A stretch of DNA of 8,993 nt. It comes from JANQKX01 sp039028695 (GTDB lineage: Bacteria; Pseudomonadota; Alphaproteobacteria; Kiloniellales; Kiloniellaceae). Within the stretch, counting starts at the first letter, position 1; the number at the start of each line of letters is the position of its first letter. The stretch lies in assembly GCA_039028695.1 (NCBI GenBank), contig JBCCHN010000179.1:1-8993 (forward strand), in the 5' to 3' direction. The notes beneath the pieces were generated by a model. The model was not told where the DNA came from, did not search any database, and saw only the letters and a program-made list of their open reading frames with translations. A program made the translations under genes and the position numbers. Of this stretch, positions 1 to 6,633 are shown one piece after another.

Positions 1-1
1 A

Positions 2-361
2 GTGGATGTTGTCCGTGACCCCGATAGTGATATTGTTCTGTCTGAGGTCTGGACCTTAGATGGTCAGCTCCATCGTTGGGATGGTCCGGCATCCGTTACC
101 CGTGATCACGTAACCGGTCATGTGATTGAAGAGGTTTGGGCCCGTTACGGAAAGCATCACCGCGAAGACGGGCCGGCTCTCATCTCCCGAGACCCCCAAA
201 GCGGTCAGGTCATGCAAGAGTTTTGGGCGCAAGAGGGCCAAAATCACCGGGAAATTCGCCCGGCGGTGATCTTCTACGATCATGACGGTAAAATCGTAGA
301 GGAAAGGTGGTTTCTCCACGGAAAGAGGATTGACTCAGCAGAACCCGATATGGAAATCTGA
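2..361 (+). CDS. Partial DGPA-repeat (MORN-like) protein, 3' end
   Basis: This is the last ~119 codons of a longer gene; the frame is open to the window edge and the first residues (VDVVRDPDSDIVLSEVW) are already the second half of a repeat, so the GTG at position 2 is not a real start. The visible part consists of about four repeats of 28-29 residues with the core W-x3-G-x2-HR-x-DGPA, followed by a loop containing D and G and then E-x-W; the last copy is degenerate (FLHGKRIDS). Such tryptophan/glycine repeats resemble MORN or YwqK-type antitoxin repeats and occur in proteins of phages, giant viruses and bacteria, mostly without known function. No catalytic residues, signal peptide or membrane segment are visible in this fragment. 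It ends 57 bases before, and in the same frame as, the next ORF. The repeat nature is certain; any function is not. Confidence 0.8.
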   Translation: MDVVRDPDSDIVLSEVWTLDGQLHRWDGPASVTRDHVTGHVIEEVWARYGKHHREDGPALISRDPQSGQVMQEFWAQEGQNHREIRPAVIFYDHDGKIVEERWFLHGKRIDSAEPDMEI

Positions 362-364
362 AGT

Positions 365-387
365 GTTGGAGAGGCGCGCTCTCCAAT
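365..387 (+). promoter_or_regulatory. Hairpin just after the DGPA-repeat gene stop
   Basis: A perfect 8-bp inverted repeat, TTGGAGAG (366-373) and CTCTCCAA (379-386), encloses the 5-base loop GCGCG; one G-U pair can extend it. It starts four bases after the TGA at 359-361. No T-run follows, so it is not a classical intrinsic terminator; it could stabilise the upstream mRNA 3' end, act as an attenuator, or influence translation of the ATPase gene that follows. Confidence 0.45.
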
Positions 388-418
388 CTATGCGGGCAAT
401 ATCTGGGTTTGTGTTGGG

Positions 419-2380
419 ATGGGTAAAAAGGCTGGTTTGGCAGGCTCCTCTGAAGGGGCTTATTTTTTTCCGGAAATTCAATGCTACATCGGAAAAAGAA
501 TTCAGCCGATCATTTCAGAACACAGGGCGCTAAGCGGCGAAAGAACGACGCGGCAGCGCATCATTGACTCGATAAATGAAAACAACACCAAAATGTCCGT
601 ACCTATCTCTGCTGAGATTTTCTCCAGGATGATTATGACGGGGCGGGTTGCAGATGACCATGTCTCCCGGCTGATAGGCTATCTCGACCAATCCCGGATT
701 GCACCAGGATTTAAGGAAGAAGTAGAAGCCAAACGCAAGGAGCTGCAGGCCCTGCACCTTAGTCTTCACACGGATCAAGCGTTATTCAATCAGATCATCT
801 TGGATCAGACCCGAGATCATGAGCACCATGAATTGGAGCGCGATTTTAGAGACTTTGTCGAATCAAACGACCGCGGCTTTTGGTTTCTGAGTGGTGGCCC
901 CGGTATTGGCAAGACAGCCATTTTGGCAAACCTGGCCAAGACTTTTGAGGATCGCCATGCAAAACGAAGCATTGCTTACTTCTTCCAGTATGGTGCCGTC
1001 GACCCGAACCAGAACAGGCTTGATGGGTTTTACCACTACGTCTACCGCCAACTCAGACGGGTCTTTTCGCTCTTGGATCAAGGTGATCGCAGCGGACACG
1101 AAGCCCTTAAGGCCGCCTTCCAAGAGATAAGCATCAACCGCCAGGTTTCGTCCAACGATCCCTATTTTATCTTTGTCGACGCGCTTGATGAGATGCAGCG
1201 TGAGCAATACAAGAAGGTGCTTGTGGAGAACCCCTTACTTTTTCCGCCAAACTTGCCCGAAGGCCTGTTTGTCGCCCTGACTGCCCGGGAGAGCGTTGCA
1301 GAATCAGACCAGATCAAATCAGTGTCCCGACATGTGGCGGTCCGGCATCTGGATTTTGTCGACCCGAAGGTTTGGGCAAAGCACCAGCGAAGCCTGCGCG
1401 GCTATGTGCGCCGCCTCTGCGAGAACAATCGAGAAATCACGGCGTACCACGGTACGGATCAAGAGCCCCAATCTCCTGTCGGTAAACAGAGCTTTATCGA
1501 TGAGCTCTGTGAAGAGGCCCACTATAACTTCATGATCGTGCAATGTGCGCTTCATTCGCCCCTCTACTGGTGCGGCGCCGGCATCGGCGTTAAAACCTCA
1601 GGAGACTTAAAAACCTTTTACGAACAACACATCCGGCGCATGACCCAATCCAAGGGAAGCGCAAACGATTTGATCTATCGGGCGGCTCTGGCCTTTGGCC
1701 TCCAGCCTCTCATCAGTCGAAACATATTTATCCGGCTTGCCGGTAAAAGCGGAAAACCCAACAAAAAATTGCGAGAAAGCCTCAAGCAATGGATGACCCA
1801 GGGTCTTATAAAGCAGTCCCGATTGAATGACTTGGACTGGCTTTTTGCCTATCACCGAACCTTCCGGGAGTTCTTGAACGATCATTTTAAGGCAGCGCCC
1901 CGTGATGAAGTGCTTGACCCCTACGCGGAAAATCTGATCGATGGCGTCGTGCTTGATGGGGATTTACACGAAATTGAGAAAACCTGCCAAGTCGGCGAAC
2001 TAAGGGGGGAGTGGGCCATGCTCACCCTGACGGTGCTCCGCATGACAAACAGAACCTACGAGCTTTCGATCCTGGCCAACTCTTTGCCCTTTTGGCAGAT
2101 GGCCGCCTCGGCAGGTGTCTTCCGCGAGGTTTTGCTGTGGGTCACCCGGATCAAGGTGACCCCATCCAACCGGCGTGACTACGAACGGGTCCTCAAGGCT
2201 TTGGTCCATAATTTCAAGCTTTGGACCAGTAACAATGAGCTAGAGGATGTCTCAGGTGAAAAGATCACCGCGCGGGACATATCCAAAATTGCCCAGATTG
2301 AAAAAACCGACGCCGGTCAGGATGACATGCTTTATCTGACCGACTTTTGGCGAGCAGATACCTTGGAGAAATTAAAATGA
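419..2380 (+). CDS. STAND/NACHT-like P-loop ATPase
   Basis: Large signal-transduction ATPase of the STAND superfamily, presumably a cytoplasmic sensor that oligomerises on binding a ligand. Walker A is GGPGIGKT (residues 159-166 counted from the ATG at 419), Walker B FIFVDALDE (250-258) in the NACHT-style D-x-x-D/E form, and a sensor-1-like strand ending in arginine, LFVALTAR (about 283-290). A winged-helix-like region with FREFLNDHF follows near 480-490, then a ~150-residue helical C-terminus without recognisable repeats. The ~150 residues before the P-loop match no effector domain that I recognise. The start is uncertain: ATG 419 has no convincing Shine-Dalgarno; in-frame ATGs at 593 (shortening by 58) and 635 (AGGA five bases upstream) are alternatives. 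The frame is open right back to the TGA of the preceding gene. The stop overlaps the next gene by ATGA, so the two are translationally coupled. STAND ATPases in bacteria are often antiviral (Avs) or regulators; which applies here is inference. Confidence 0.85.
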   Translation: MGKKAGLAGSSEGAYFFPEIQCYIGKRIQPIISEHRALSGERTTRQRIIDSINENNTKMSVPISAEIFSRMIMTGRVADDHVSRLIGYLDQSRIAPGFKEEVEAKRKELQALHLSLHTDQALFNQIILDQTRDHEHHELERDFRDFVESNDRGFWFLSGGPGIGKTAILANLAKTFEDRHAKRSIAYFFQYGAVDPNQNRLDGFYHYVYRQLRRVFSLLDQGDRSGHEALKAAFQEISINRQVSSNDPYFIFVDALDEMQREQYKKVLVENPLLFPPNLPEGLFVALTARESVAESDQIKSVSRHVAVRHLDFVDPKVWAKHQRSLRGYVRRLCENNREITAYHGTDQEPQSPVGKQSFIDELCEEAHYNFMIVQCALHSPLYWCGAGIGVKTSGDLKTFYEQHIRRMTQSKGSANDLIYRAALAFGLQPLISRNIFIRLAGKSGKPNKKLRESLKQWMTQGLIKQSRLNDLDWLFAYHRTFREFLNDHFKAAPRDEVLDPYAENLIDGVVLDGDLHEIEKTCQVGELRGEWAMLTLTVLRMTNRTYELSILANSLPFWQMAASAGVFREVLLWVTRIKVTPSNRRDYERVLKALVHNFKLWTSNNELEDVSGEKITARDISKIAQIEKTDAGQDDMLYLTDFWRADTLEKLK

Positions 2381-3270
2381 GCCCGGATGATGAAGGTGTT
2401 GTAGATGACCTTTATGGCGCATTAAGAGATGCCCGATTTGCAAGTGACTTAAAGAACGCCAAAAAGCGATTGGCCCAAATTAAAGCTATTCTTGACGGGT
2501 ACCGTGAGGCGGATATTTTTCCGCAATTATCGAGGTGGCATTATGAATCTGGATTTCTTTTGAACATCGAGGGGCAATACGAAGCTTCCATTTCAGAATT
2601 TGAAACTAGCCGCGATTTTGCCCGCGAAGCCGGCCGTGAAACCGGTGAAATTATCGGGGAGTTCCGTCGGTTTCTCACCCGTTTTAATGCCGGGTTGGTT
2701 GCTCCAGAACAGTTCTATGAAGAGCTGATAAAAGTTCGGCAGCGCTATCAAGAGATCCAAAGAGTGTCCAATGAGGACGCTTTTCTGAGAACTGCAAACG
2801 GTTACAGCATTGCCAAGAGAATAATGGAAGTAACCTTTGAGATGAATTCGCCTGAGTTCACTTACTGGGCACAAAAATTACTCGACCATGAACTGATGCG
2901 CTCGGGCCTTCATCAGGAAAACATCAGCGATCTTTTGCTCAACGTTCAGGTCTTGGCTCGAATTGAACTCTTTAACGGAAATCCAAAGGCTGCCGCCTGC
3001 ATCTATGCGACTTACCTGGAAGCAAAGCTACCTGACTTTGTGCCCGACAGTCGAATTCAGCAGACCGAGAAAATATCGGCCTATGCCCATACTGGCGCTG
3101 AGGAAACGGTGAGAGATTATCGAGACTTCGGACGTGCACTTTCCTTGTGTGATGCCAAGCATAGCAGGCAACTGGCCAAGGATGCATGGCAGCGGGGCTT
3201 GCAGATTCCTGCCGGACGAGGGAATCTCAGATTTCTGAACGATATTCGTCGCGAATTGGGCCTCAGCTAG
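2377..3270 (+). CDS. TPR-like helical protein coupled to the STAND ATPase
   Basis: Start chosen at ATG 2377 because GGAG lies eight bases upstream and the ATG overlaps the ATPase stop (ATGA); an in-frame TTG at 2347 would lie inside the ATPase gene and lacks support. The 297-residue product is predominantly alpha-helical. The stretch at residues 55-85 (HYESGFLLNIEGQYEASISEF) has the G-x-Y-x-A-x4-F spacing of a tetratricopeptide repeat, and 190-215 (ARIELFNGNPKAAACIYATY) resembles another. No catalytic motif, signal peptide or membrane segment is seen. In many STAND proteins such repeats are fused to the C-terminus as the ligand sensor; here they are encoded as a separate polypeptide, so a role as sensor or scaffold partner of the ATPase is a reasonable inference. 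The protein family itself I do not recognise. Confidence 0.8.
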   Translation: MSPDDEGVVDDLYGALRDARFASDLKNAKKRLAQIKAILDGYREADIFPQLSRWHYESGFLLNIEGQYEASISEFETSRDFAREAGRETGEIIGEFRRFLTRFNAGLVAPEQFYEELIKVRQRYQEIQRVSNEDAFLRTANGYSIAKRIMEVTFEMNSPEFTYWAQKLLDHELMRSGLHQENISDLLLNVQVLARIELFNGNPKAAACIYATYLEAKLPDFVPDSRIQQTEKISAYAHTGAEETVRDYRDFGRALSLCDAKHSRQLAKDAWQRGLQIPAGRGNLRFLNDIRRELGLS

Positions 3271-3297
3271 CCACTTTACGATTATTCCGGCCCGCGA

Positions 3298-3323
3298 CTA
3301 ATCTCAAAAACGCGAGATCTTAG
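3298..3323. terminator. Possible imperfect hairpin between convergent genes
   Basis: CTAATCTC (3298-3305) can pair with GAGATCTTAG (3314-3323) if two bases bulge out, around an A-rich loop. It lies in the 89-base gap between the TPR-like gene and the convergent EEP gene, where terminators are expected. There is no T-run on either strand, so the call is weak. Confidence 0.25.
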
Positions 3324-3359
3324 CATGTCGGGTCTTTGAACTGACGATTGCTCAATTTG

Positions 3360-4373
3360 TTATGGTGCTCTGAGTTCTACGACGATTGGGCGGTGGTCGC
3401 TTGGTCGTTCTTCGCGTGTGCGGCCGGAGCCTGTCAATTGGGACTCAAATGCAGCATGGCTAATTTCTGCATTGGCGACCCAAGACCTCAATCCGGGAGA
3501 AATAGCAAAGTGATCGAGCAGGAGCGGTCGGTCATCAACGTTGTCGACAAAATCATCGAATCGCGCCGTAAACAGGGCAGGAGCGGGAACATGGGCTAAG
3601 AGCGGGTGATGAAAAATCAAATCAGGCGTGAAGGTAGATCCAAGTACGATATCCGCCACATTATGGGTAAGATAGCTGCGCTCAAAGAGGTCGCGCCCCG
3701 GACCATCATTCCAGTCCCCGGTAACAACGATACGAGCATTCTGGTCGTCGGCAACCAGCTCATCCAGGTAAGCTCTTAGACGAAAGCCTTCGGCGGAGAT
3801 GCGGCGACGAGCTTCTAGCGCTTGAACGACGAACTCTTGACGGCGGTTAGGGTTCTTCCATTTGCTCTCGCCAAACTTTACGAACTTCGACTTCGTGTGA
3901 AGCACAACCATCCGAATTGGCGCGCTGCCAATTGGGTCGACGTCCACGACGAGCGGGAGGCGAGTGAAGTCGTAGCCTTCAAGCAGCATATCGCCGTTTA
4001 CGTCTGCGTCCCACAATTCGGCCAGGCCTTGTGTCAACGTGTCAGTGGCTTTATCCATTGCGGAGAACGCACCATTGCGATTGCGCAGGACATATAGCTT
4101 TTGTGCGCCCCCATCGCTACCGATAATCGCATCAAAAATTGGGCCGTTTGCGTCACTCAGGAAATCCGTCAGAAACAGATTCATTTCGGCCAAAGCGCTC
4201 GGTCCTTCCTGTATGCATAAAAGATCGGGAGCAATATCTGAAATGACAGCAGCTGCCTTACCTGCGCAAGTTCGGGCCTGGTTTTCGGTGAGACTATTTG
4301 AACCCCATTCAGGGTTGTCGTTTCCTGAAAACCAATTGTTCATCCATTCGATATTCCAATTCATGATTTTCAT
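3360..4373 (-). CDS. Endonuclease/exonuclease/phosphatase (EEP) family protein
   Basis: A 337-residue member of the EEP superfamily (DNase I / exonuclease III / sphingomyelinase fold), which hydrolyses phosphodiester or phosphomonoester bonds with Mg2+. All family motifs are present in order: WNIEW near the N-terminus (6-10, metal-site Asn), IQE with the metal-binding glutamate (E56), HTKSK with the catalytic-type histidine (H159), GDWND (219-223, D220 and N222), LLLDH (284-288) and the C-terminal SDHRPI (325-330) with the D-H pair. Length is normal, so the enzyme looks complete and active. There is no signal peptide, which suggests action in the cytoplasm. The ATG at 4371-4373 has GGAG six bases upstream. 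It faces the STAND/TPR pair tail to tail and is not in their operon. Substrate (DNA, RNA, phosphoinositide, nucleotide) cannot be told from sequence; a nuclease is the commonest role in bacteria without secretion. Confidence 0.9.
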   Translation of the reverse strand: MKIMNWNIEWMNNWFSGNDNPEWGSNSLTENQARTCAGKAAAVISDIAPDLLCIQEGPSALAEMNLFLTDFLSDANGPIFDAIIGSDGGAQKLYVLRNRNGAFSAMDKATDTLTQGLAELWDADVNGDMLLEGYDFTRLPLVVDVDPIGSAPIRMVVLHTKSKFVKFGESKWKNPNRRQEFVVQALEARRRISAEGFRLRAYLDELVADDQNARIVVTGDWNDGPGRDLFERSYLTHNVADIVLGSTFTPDLIFHHPLLAHVPAPALFTARFDDFVDNVDDRPLLLDHFAISPGLRSWVANAEISHAAFESQLTGSGRTREERPSDHRPIVVELRAP

Positions 4374-4379
4374 CGGAAG

Positions 4380-4384
4380 CTCCT
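4380..4384 (-). promoter_or_regulatory. Ribosome binding site of the EEP gene
   Basis: On the minus strand the bases before the start read TAGGAGCTTCCG-ATG, placing GGAG six bases from the initiation codon. This fixes the EEP start. Confidence 0.6.
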
Positions 4385-4555
4385 ACGTGGTTTTTTGTGA
4401 CCTATCAGGCAGCAATATCTCCAGTAATTGTATAACTTACATGACCTCCACCGCCTCAGCTACAAAAAATACTAACTTCGGTAGATTGGTTTGTTTCATT
4501 GCTATCTGAACTTCAGTTCTCCAGAGATCTGGAAACATGCCGACTGCTGCACACC

Positions 4556-5158
4556 TCATTGGGCCGCCAATCCGAAACGCTTAAAGGCGCGTCGAAGGGT
4601 GATCGGCGAAACTTTATATCTGTCTGCTAAGGTGTTTAGGTCGGCTTCTTGCCGAATCAAAATCTGGTAGGCTTGAATCACCCGACTGCGCTTGAGCTTA
4701 AAGGGCCTTCCCACGTGCTTGCCGCGCCGCTTAGCTTCCGCCATCTTTTCGCGAGTTCGACGGGAGATTATGGCTCTCTCATACTCCGCCCACGAAGCCG
4801 TATCTATGAACCATTTGCGGCCTTCCGGCGTCCGCGTGTCGATTTGCTGAGTTAGGGATTGAAAAGCAATTCCGCTTTGCATCAGTTCATCAAGGAACAA
4901 AATCGCCTCAATAGTGGAGCGAAATGCCCGGTCAATGGCCCATACCATAAAGATATCGCCTTCATTCAGGGCGTCACGTGCTTCGCTTAGGCCAGGTCTG
5001 TATTGGGCATTGGCACTGATGCCATCATCGACAAAAACCTCTGTGCATCCGGCTTCCCGTAGAGCAAACACTTGTTGGTCGGTGGTTTGCTTATCCGTTG
5101 AAACACGGGCATAGCCTATACGATGGGTTTTGCATTCCAATAAGTTATGTGCGCTCAC
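4556..5158 (-). CDS. Serine recombinase, Tn3-resolvase/invertase type
   Basis: Small site-specific recombinase that cuts DNA with a nucleophilic serine. The start is taken at GTG 5158 because AGGAGG lies five bases upstream; an in-frame ATG at 5233 adds 25 residues but has no ribosome site. Counting from the GTG (200 residues), YARVSTDKQ gives the catalytic serine S20 with R18; DRAFRS (76-81) supplies the active-site D/R/R set; DTRTPEGRKWF (107-117) and AEYERAIISRRTR (124-136) are the long E-helix region; GRPFKLKR leads into a helix-turn-helix at about 173-197 (LNTLADRYKVSPITLRRAFKRF). Length fits resolvases and invertases, not large serine integrases. No partner transposase is in the window, so it may be a plasmid multimer resolvase, an invertase, or the remnant of a transposon. 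Its site may lie in the upstream intergenic DNA. Confidence 0.9.
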   Translation of the reverse strand: MSAHNLLECKTHRIGYARVSTDKQTTDQQVFALREAGCTEVFVDDGISANAQYRPGLSEARDALNEGDIFMVWAIDRAFRSTIEAILFLDELMQSGIAFQSLTQQIDTRTPEGRKWFIDTASWAEYERAIISRRTREKMAEAKRRGKHVGRPFKLKRSRVIQAYQILIRQEADLNTLADRYKVSPITLRRAFKRFGLAAQ

Positions 5159-5166
5159 GTCCGCCT
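5159..5166 (-). promoter_or_regulatory. Ribosome binding site deciding the recombinase start
   Basis: On the minus strand AAGGAGG stands five bases before GTG at 5158. It is the strongest Shine-Dalgarno in the region and argues for the GTG start over the longer ATG form. Confidence 0.6.
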
Positions 5167-5240
5167 CCTTGCGCCGACAGAAGGGAACCCTTTTGTTTTG
5201 ATACAGAAGAAAGCGAAGTCGAAATAGGGACATAGCGGTG

Positions 5241-5272
5241 TTCCAAAGTTTTCCGATATTTTCCGCATTTCC
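5241..5272. repeat. Helically phased TTCC repeats, possible recombinase or regulator site
   Basis: TTCC occurs at 5241, 5251 and 5261, exactly ten bases apart, and again at 5269. The array lies between the divergent recombinase and secreted-protein genes, where res sites or shared operators of such recombinases are usually found. The repeats are short and could be chance; the link to recombinase binding is inference. Confidence 0.3.
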
Positions 5273-5319
5273 TTAATCATTCAAAAGTCACTTTGCGCGT
5301 AAATCATAACCCTTCCCAT

Positions 5320-5676
5320 ATGTTGAAGAGTAAAACCTTGGGCACTGCAATGGTGCTTATCTTTTCAGTGATAATCTATCCACAGGTGGCGTTGTCTGAC
5401 GGCTTTAACGGTGAGGACTTTTTAAAGTGGCCTCGAGACAGTCAGAATTCTCTTGTCACTTATTCGATCACCATGACAGCCATCGTGGCTTCACAAGTGC
5501 ACCAGGACATCGCCACATGTATTGACGATTGGTACCCACCGGACGGTAGGATCAAGCAGCAACGGCAAGGCTTTATCTTGGATACAATAAGATCGAACCC
5601 CTCATACCACCCCCAGGCGGTTATCCTGGCCGTCTTGCAGCAGCAATGTGGTTCTTTTGGGCGGCAGACCGACTAG
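5320..5676 (+). CDS. Secreted two-cysteine protein, Rap1a/Tai-like
   Basis: A 118-residue protein from the ATG at 5320; an in-frame TTG at 5293 would put nine polar residues ahead of the signal peptide and has no ribosome site. Residues 1-26 form a signal peptide: basic MLKSK, hydrophobic core TLGTAMVLIFSVIIYPQV, and an A-L-S cleavage site before DGF, so the mature protein should be periplasmic. The mature part starts with G-x-D-F-L-x-W, has C67 in ATCIDDWYPP and C110 in LQQQCG, which could form a disulfide, and is mostly helical. This layout resembles the Rap1a/Tai family (immunity proteins to T6SS amidase effectors, also HdeA-like helical proteins), from memory and without a search. No effector gene is nearby. 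It diverges from the recombinase gene and its TAG overlaps the TAG of the convergent gene. Confidence 0.65.
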   Translation: MLKSKTLGTAMVLIFSVIIYPQVALSDGFNGEDFLKWPRDSQNSLVTYSITMTAIVASQVHQDIATCIDDWYPPDGRIKQQRQGFILDTIRSNPSYHPQAVILAVLQQQCGSFGRQTD

Positions 5677-6431
5677 TTGCCCAACAATGGTAGTTTGATG
5701 TTTGATACCCGACGATGAGTTTCTTCCGGCGTATTTTCGATTGCTTCATCGTGTTCAAAAATTCTAGCCGATGCCTCTCTAATATCCTTTTCAATCTCAT
5801 CCAGGTCGTCCAGCGATGGCGGGTCATCTGGGTCATTTAGTTGGTGTCTCGCTTTCCCCAGCACATCAATCCGAAAACGCATCAGCCTTTCAATCTTTTC
5901 CACCAAAGTTTCAACCGCATTTTTCTGCCGCAAGAAATCCTCATAAAGTGGCGCGTTTTCCTTCCATTCGATTGCCCCCACTTCCTCGGCACCCACCAAA
6001 CGGCCGGCTTCTGTGTAAACATTGCCGTCTGCGTCCCGAAAGACTCGAGTACCATCAGGTAGACGGTTTGCGTTATCTAAGGTATCTTGAAGGTTGCCTC
6101 TCACTCGAACTATCTCGTTTTGCAGTTCCGCGAGGGCGCTATTAATGGAATTCTCCGCCTGCGCTAACAAGTCAGACACGGTTGCGTGTCGAGCAGCAAA
6201 GAGCGGATCAGTCAGAAGCATGTCCAGGGTGCTCATTTGCGCCGTGGTATTGCTAAGTTTGTTTCGCAGGTCGCTTGGCCCTCTGGAAGCTGCTCCCGTA
6301 AAGGTCCGTTTTAAACGCCCAGTATCTCGACCGGCCATGCTATTCTGATGGTCATCAAAATCCTTTTTTTGCTGCGCCTCGCGTTGTCGGTCTGCAATTG
6401 CTTCAAAATCACTTCTGTTGGTCACACCCAC
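5673..6431 (-). CDS. Coiled-coil protein of unknown function
   Basis: A 252-residue soluble, charged protein that I cannot assign. After a polar N-terminus rich in Q, K and R (1-50) come helices with coiled-coil character at about 84-122 and 160-235. Between them is a short beta-rich insert, LPDGTRVFRDADGNVYTEAG (124-143), which looks like a hairpin with two D-G turns. No signal peptide, membrane segment or catalytic motif is visible. The start is GTG 6431; GTG 6425 in the same frame is an alternative, and neither has a properly spaced Shine-Dalgarno. A strong sigma-70 promoter lies just upstream, predicting a leader of under 20 bases. The stop codon shares CTAG with the secreted-protein gene on the other strand. 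A structural or DNA/mobilisation-associated role is possible but not supported by any motif. Confidence 0.7.
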   Translation of the reverse strand: MGVTNRSDFEAIADRQREAQQKKDFDDHQNSMAGRDTGRLKRTFTGAASRGPSDLRNKLSNTTAQMSTLDMLLTDPLFAARHATVSDLLAQAENSINSALAELQNEIVRVRGNLQDTLDNANRLPDGTRVFRDADGNVYTEAGRLVGAEEVGAIEWKENAPLYEDFLRQKNAVETLVEKIERLMRFRIDVLGKARHQLNDPDDPPSLDDLDEIEKDIREASARIFEHDEAIENTPEETHRRVSNIKLPLLGN

Positions 6432-6454
6432 ACCCTACATTTTATTCATTCCCC

Positions 6455-6484
6455 ATTATACAAAAAAATACTGTTAATTGTCAA
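6455..6484 (-). promoter_or_regulatory. Consensus sigma-70 promoter of the coiled-coil gene
   Basis: Read on the minus strand, TTGACA (6484-6479) and TATAAT (6460-6455) are both exact consensus hexamers, 18 bases apart. Transcription should begin near 6448, about 17 bases before the GTG at 6431. An 11-base palindrome, AATTGTCAATT (6476-6486), covers the -35 box and could be a repressor operator. Confidence 0.75.
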
Positions 6485-6621
6485 TTTTGGACCATTCAAT
6501 GCCACCCGATCCGGCACTATTTTTGCGTTATAGTTTCTGACATCATAAGGTATGGGCAATGCAAATTCGCGGCCACATATTTCCGCATCCATGTAAGCTA
6601 GAATTTCACAGTATTTTCTGA

Positions 6622-6633
6622 TATAATATCCCT
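6622..6633 (+). promoter_or_regulatory. -10 box of the toxin-antitoxin operon, probably leaderless
   Basis: TATAAT at 6622-6627 lies only six bases before the antitoxin ATG (6634). The usual distance from -10 to transcription start puts +1 at or next to the A of this ATG, and there is no Shine-Dalgarno in between, which fits a leaderless mRNA. No good -35 box is present at 16-18 bases. The -10 sits within the self-complementary ATATAATAT-like stretch, a possible autoregulation site. Confidence 0.5.

Noticed and set aside
330..533. 67-codon frame overlapping the start of the ATPase gene
   Set aside because: It begins at TTG inside the repeat gene, has no ribosome site, and overlaps the ATPase frame. 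The inner ATG at 390 gives a 47-residue basic peptide that cannot be excluded, but nothing supports it; it could at most hint at a frameshift in the ATPase 5' region.
863..1207. Minus-strand 114-codon frame across the P-loop region
   Set aside because: It is antisense to the Walker motifs of the ATPase and has no features of its own.
4039..4509. 156-codon plus-strand frame
   Set aside because: It runs mostly antisense to the EEP gene, which has every family motif, and its composition looks like a shadow.
4374..4555. Short dyads GAACTTCAGTTC and CCAGAGATCTGG between the recombinase and EEP genes
   Set aside because: Arms are five bases with two-base centres and no T-run, so neither a terminator nor a defined operator can be supported; no clear promoter for the EEP gene was seen either.
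5181..5192. AAGGGAACCCTT palindrome upstream of the recombinase ribosome site
   Set aside because: The two-base centre is too small for an RNA hairpin, and a single short dyad is not enough to call a res subsite.
6495..6530. TGCC/GGCA inverted repeat followed by ATTTTT as a terminator
   Set aside because: The stem is only four solid base pairs and no gene on the plus strand ends before it.
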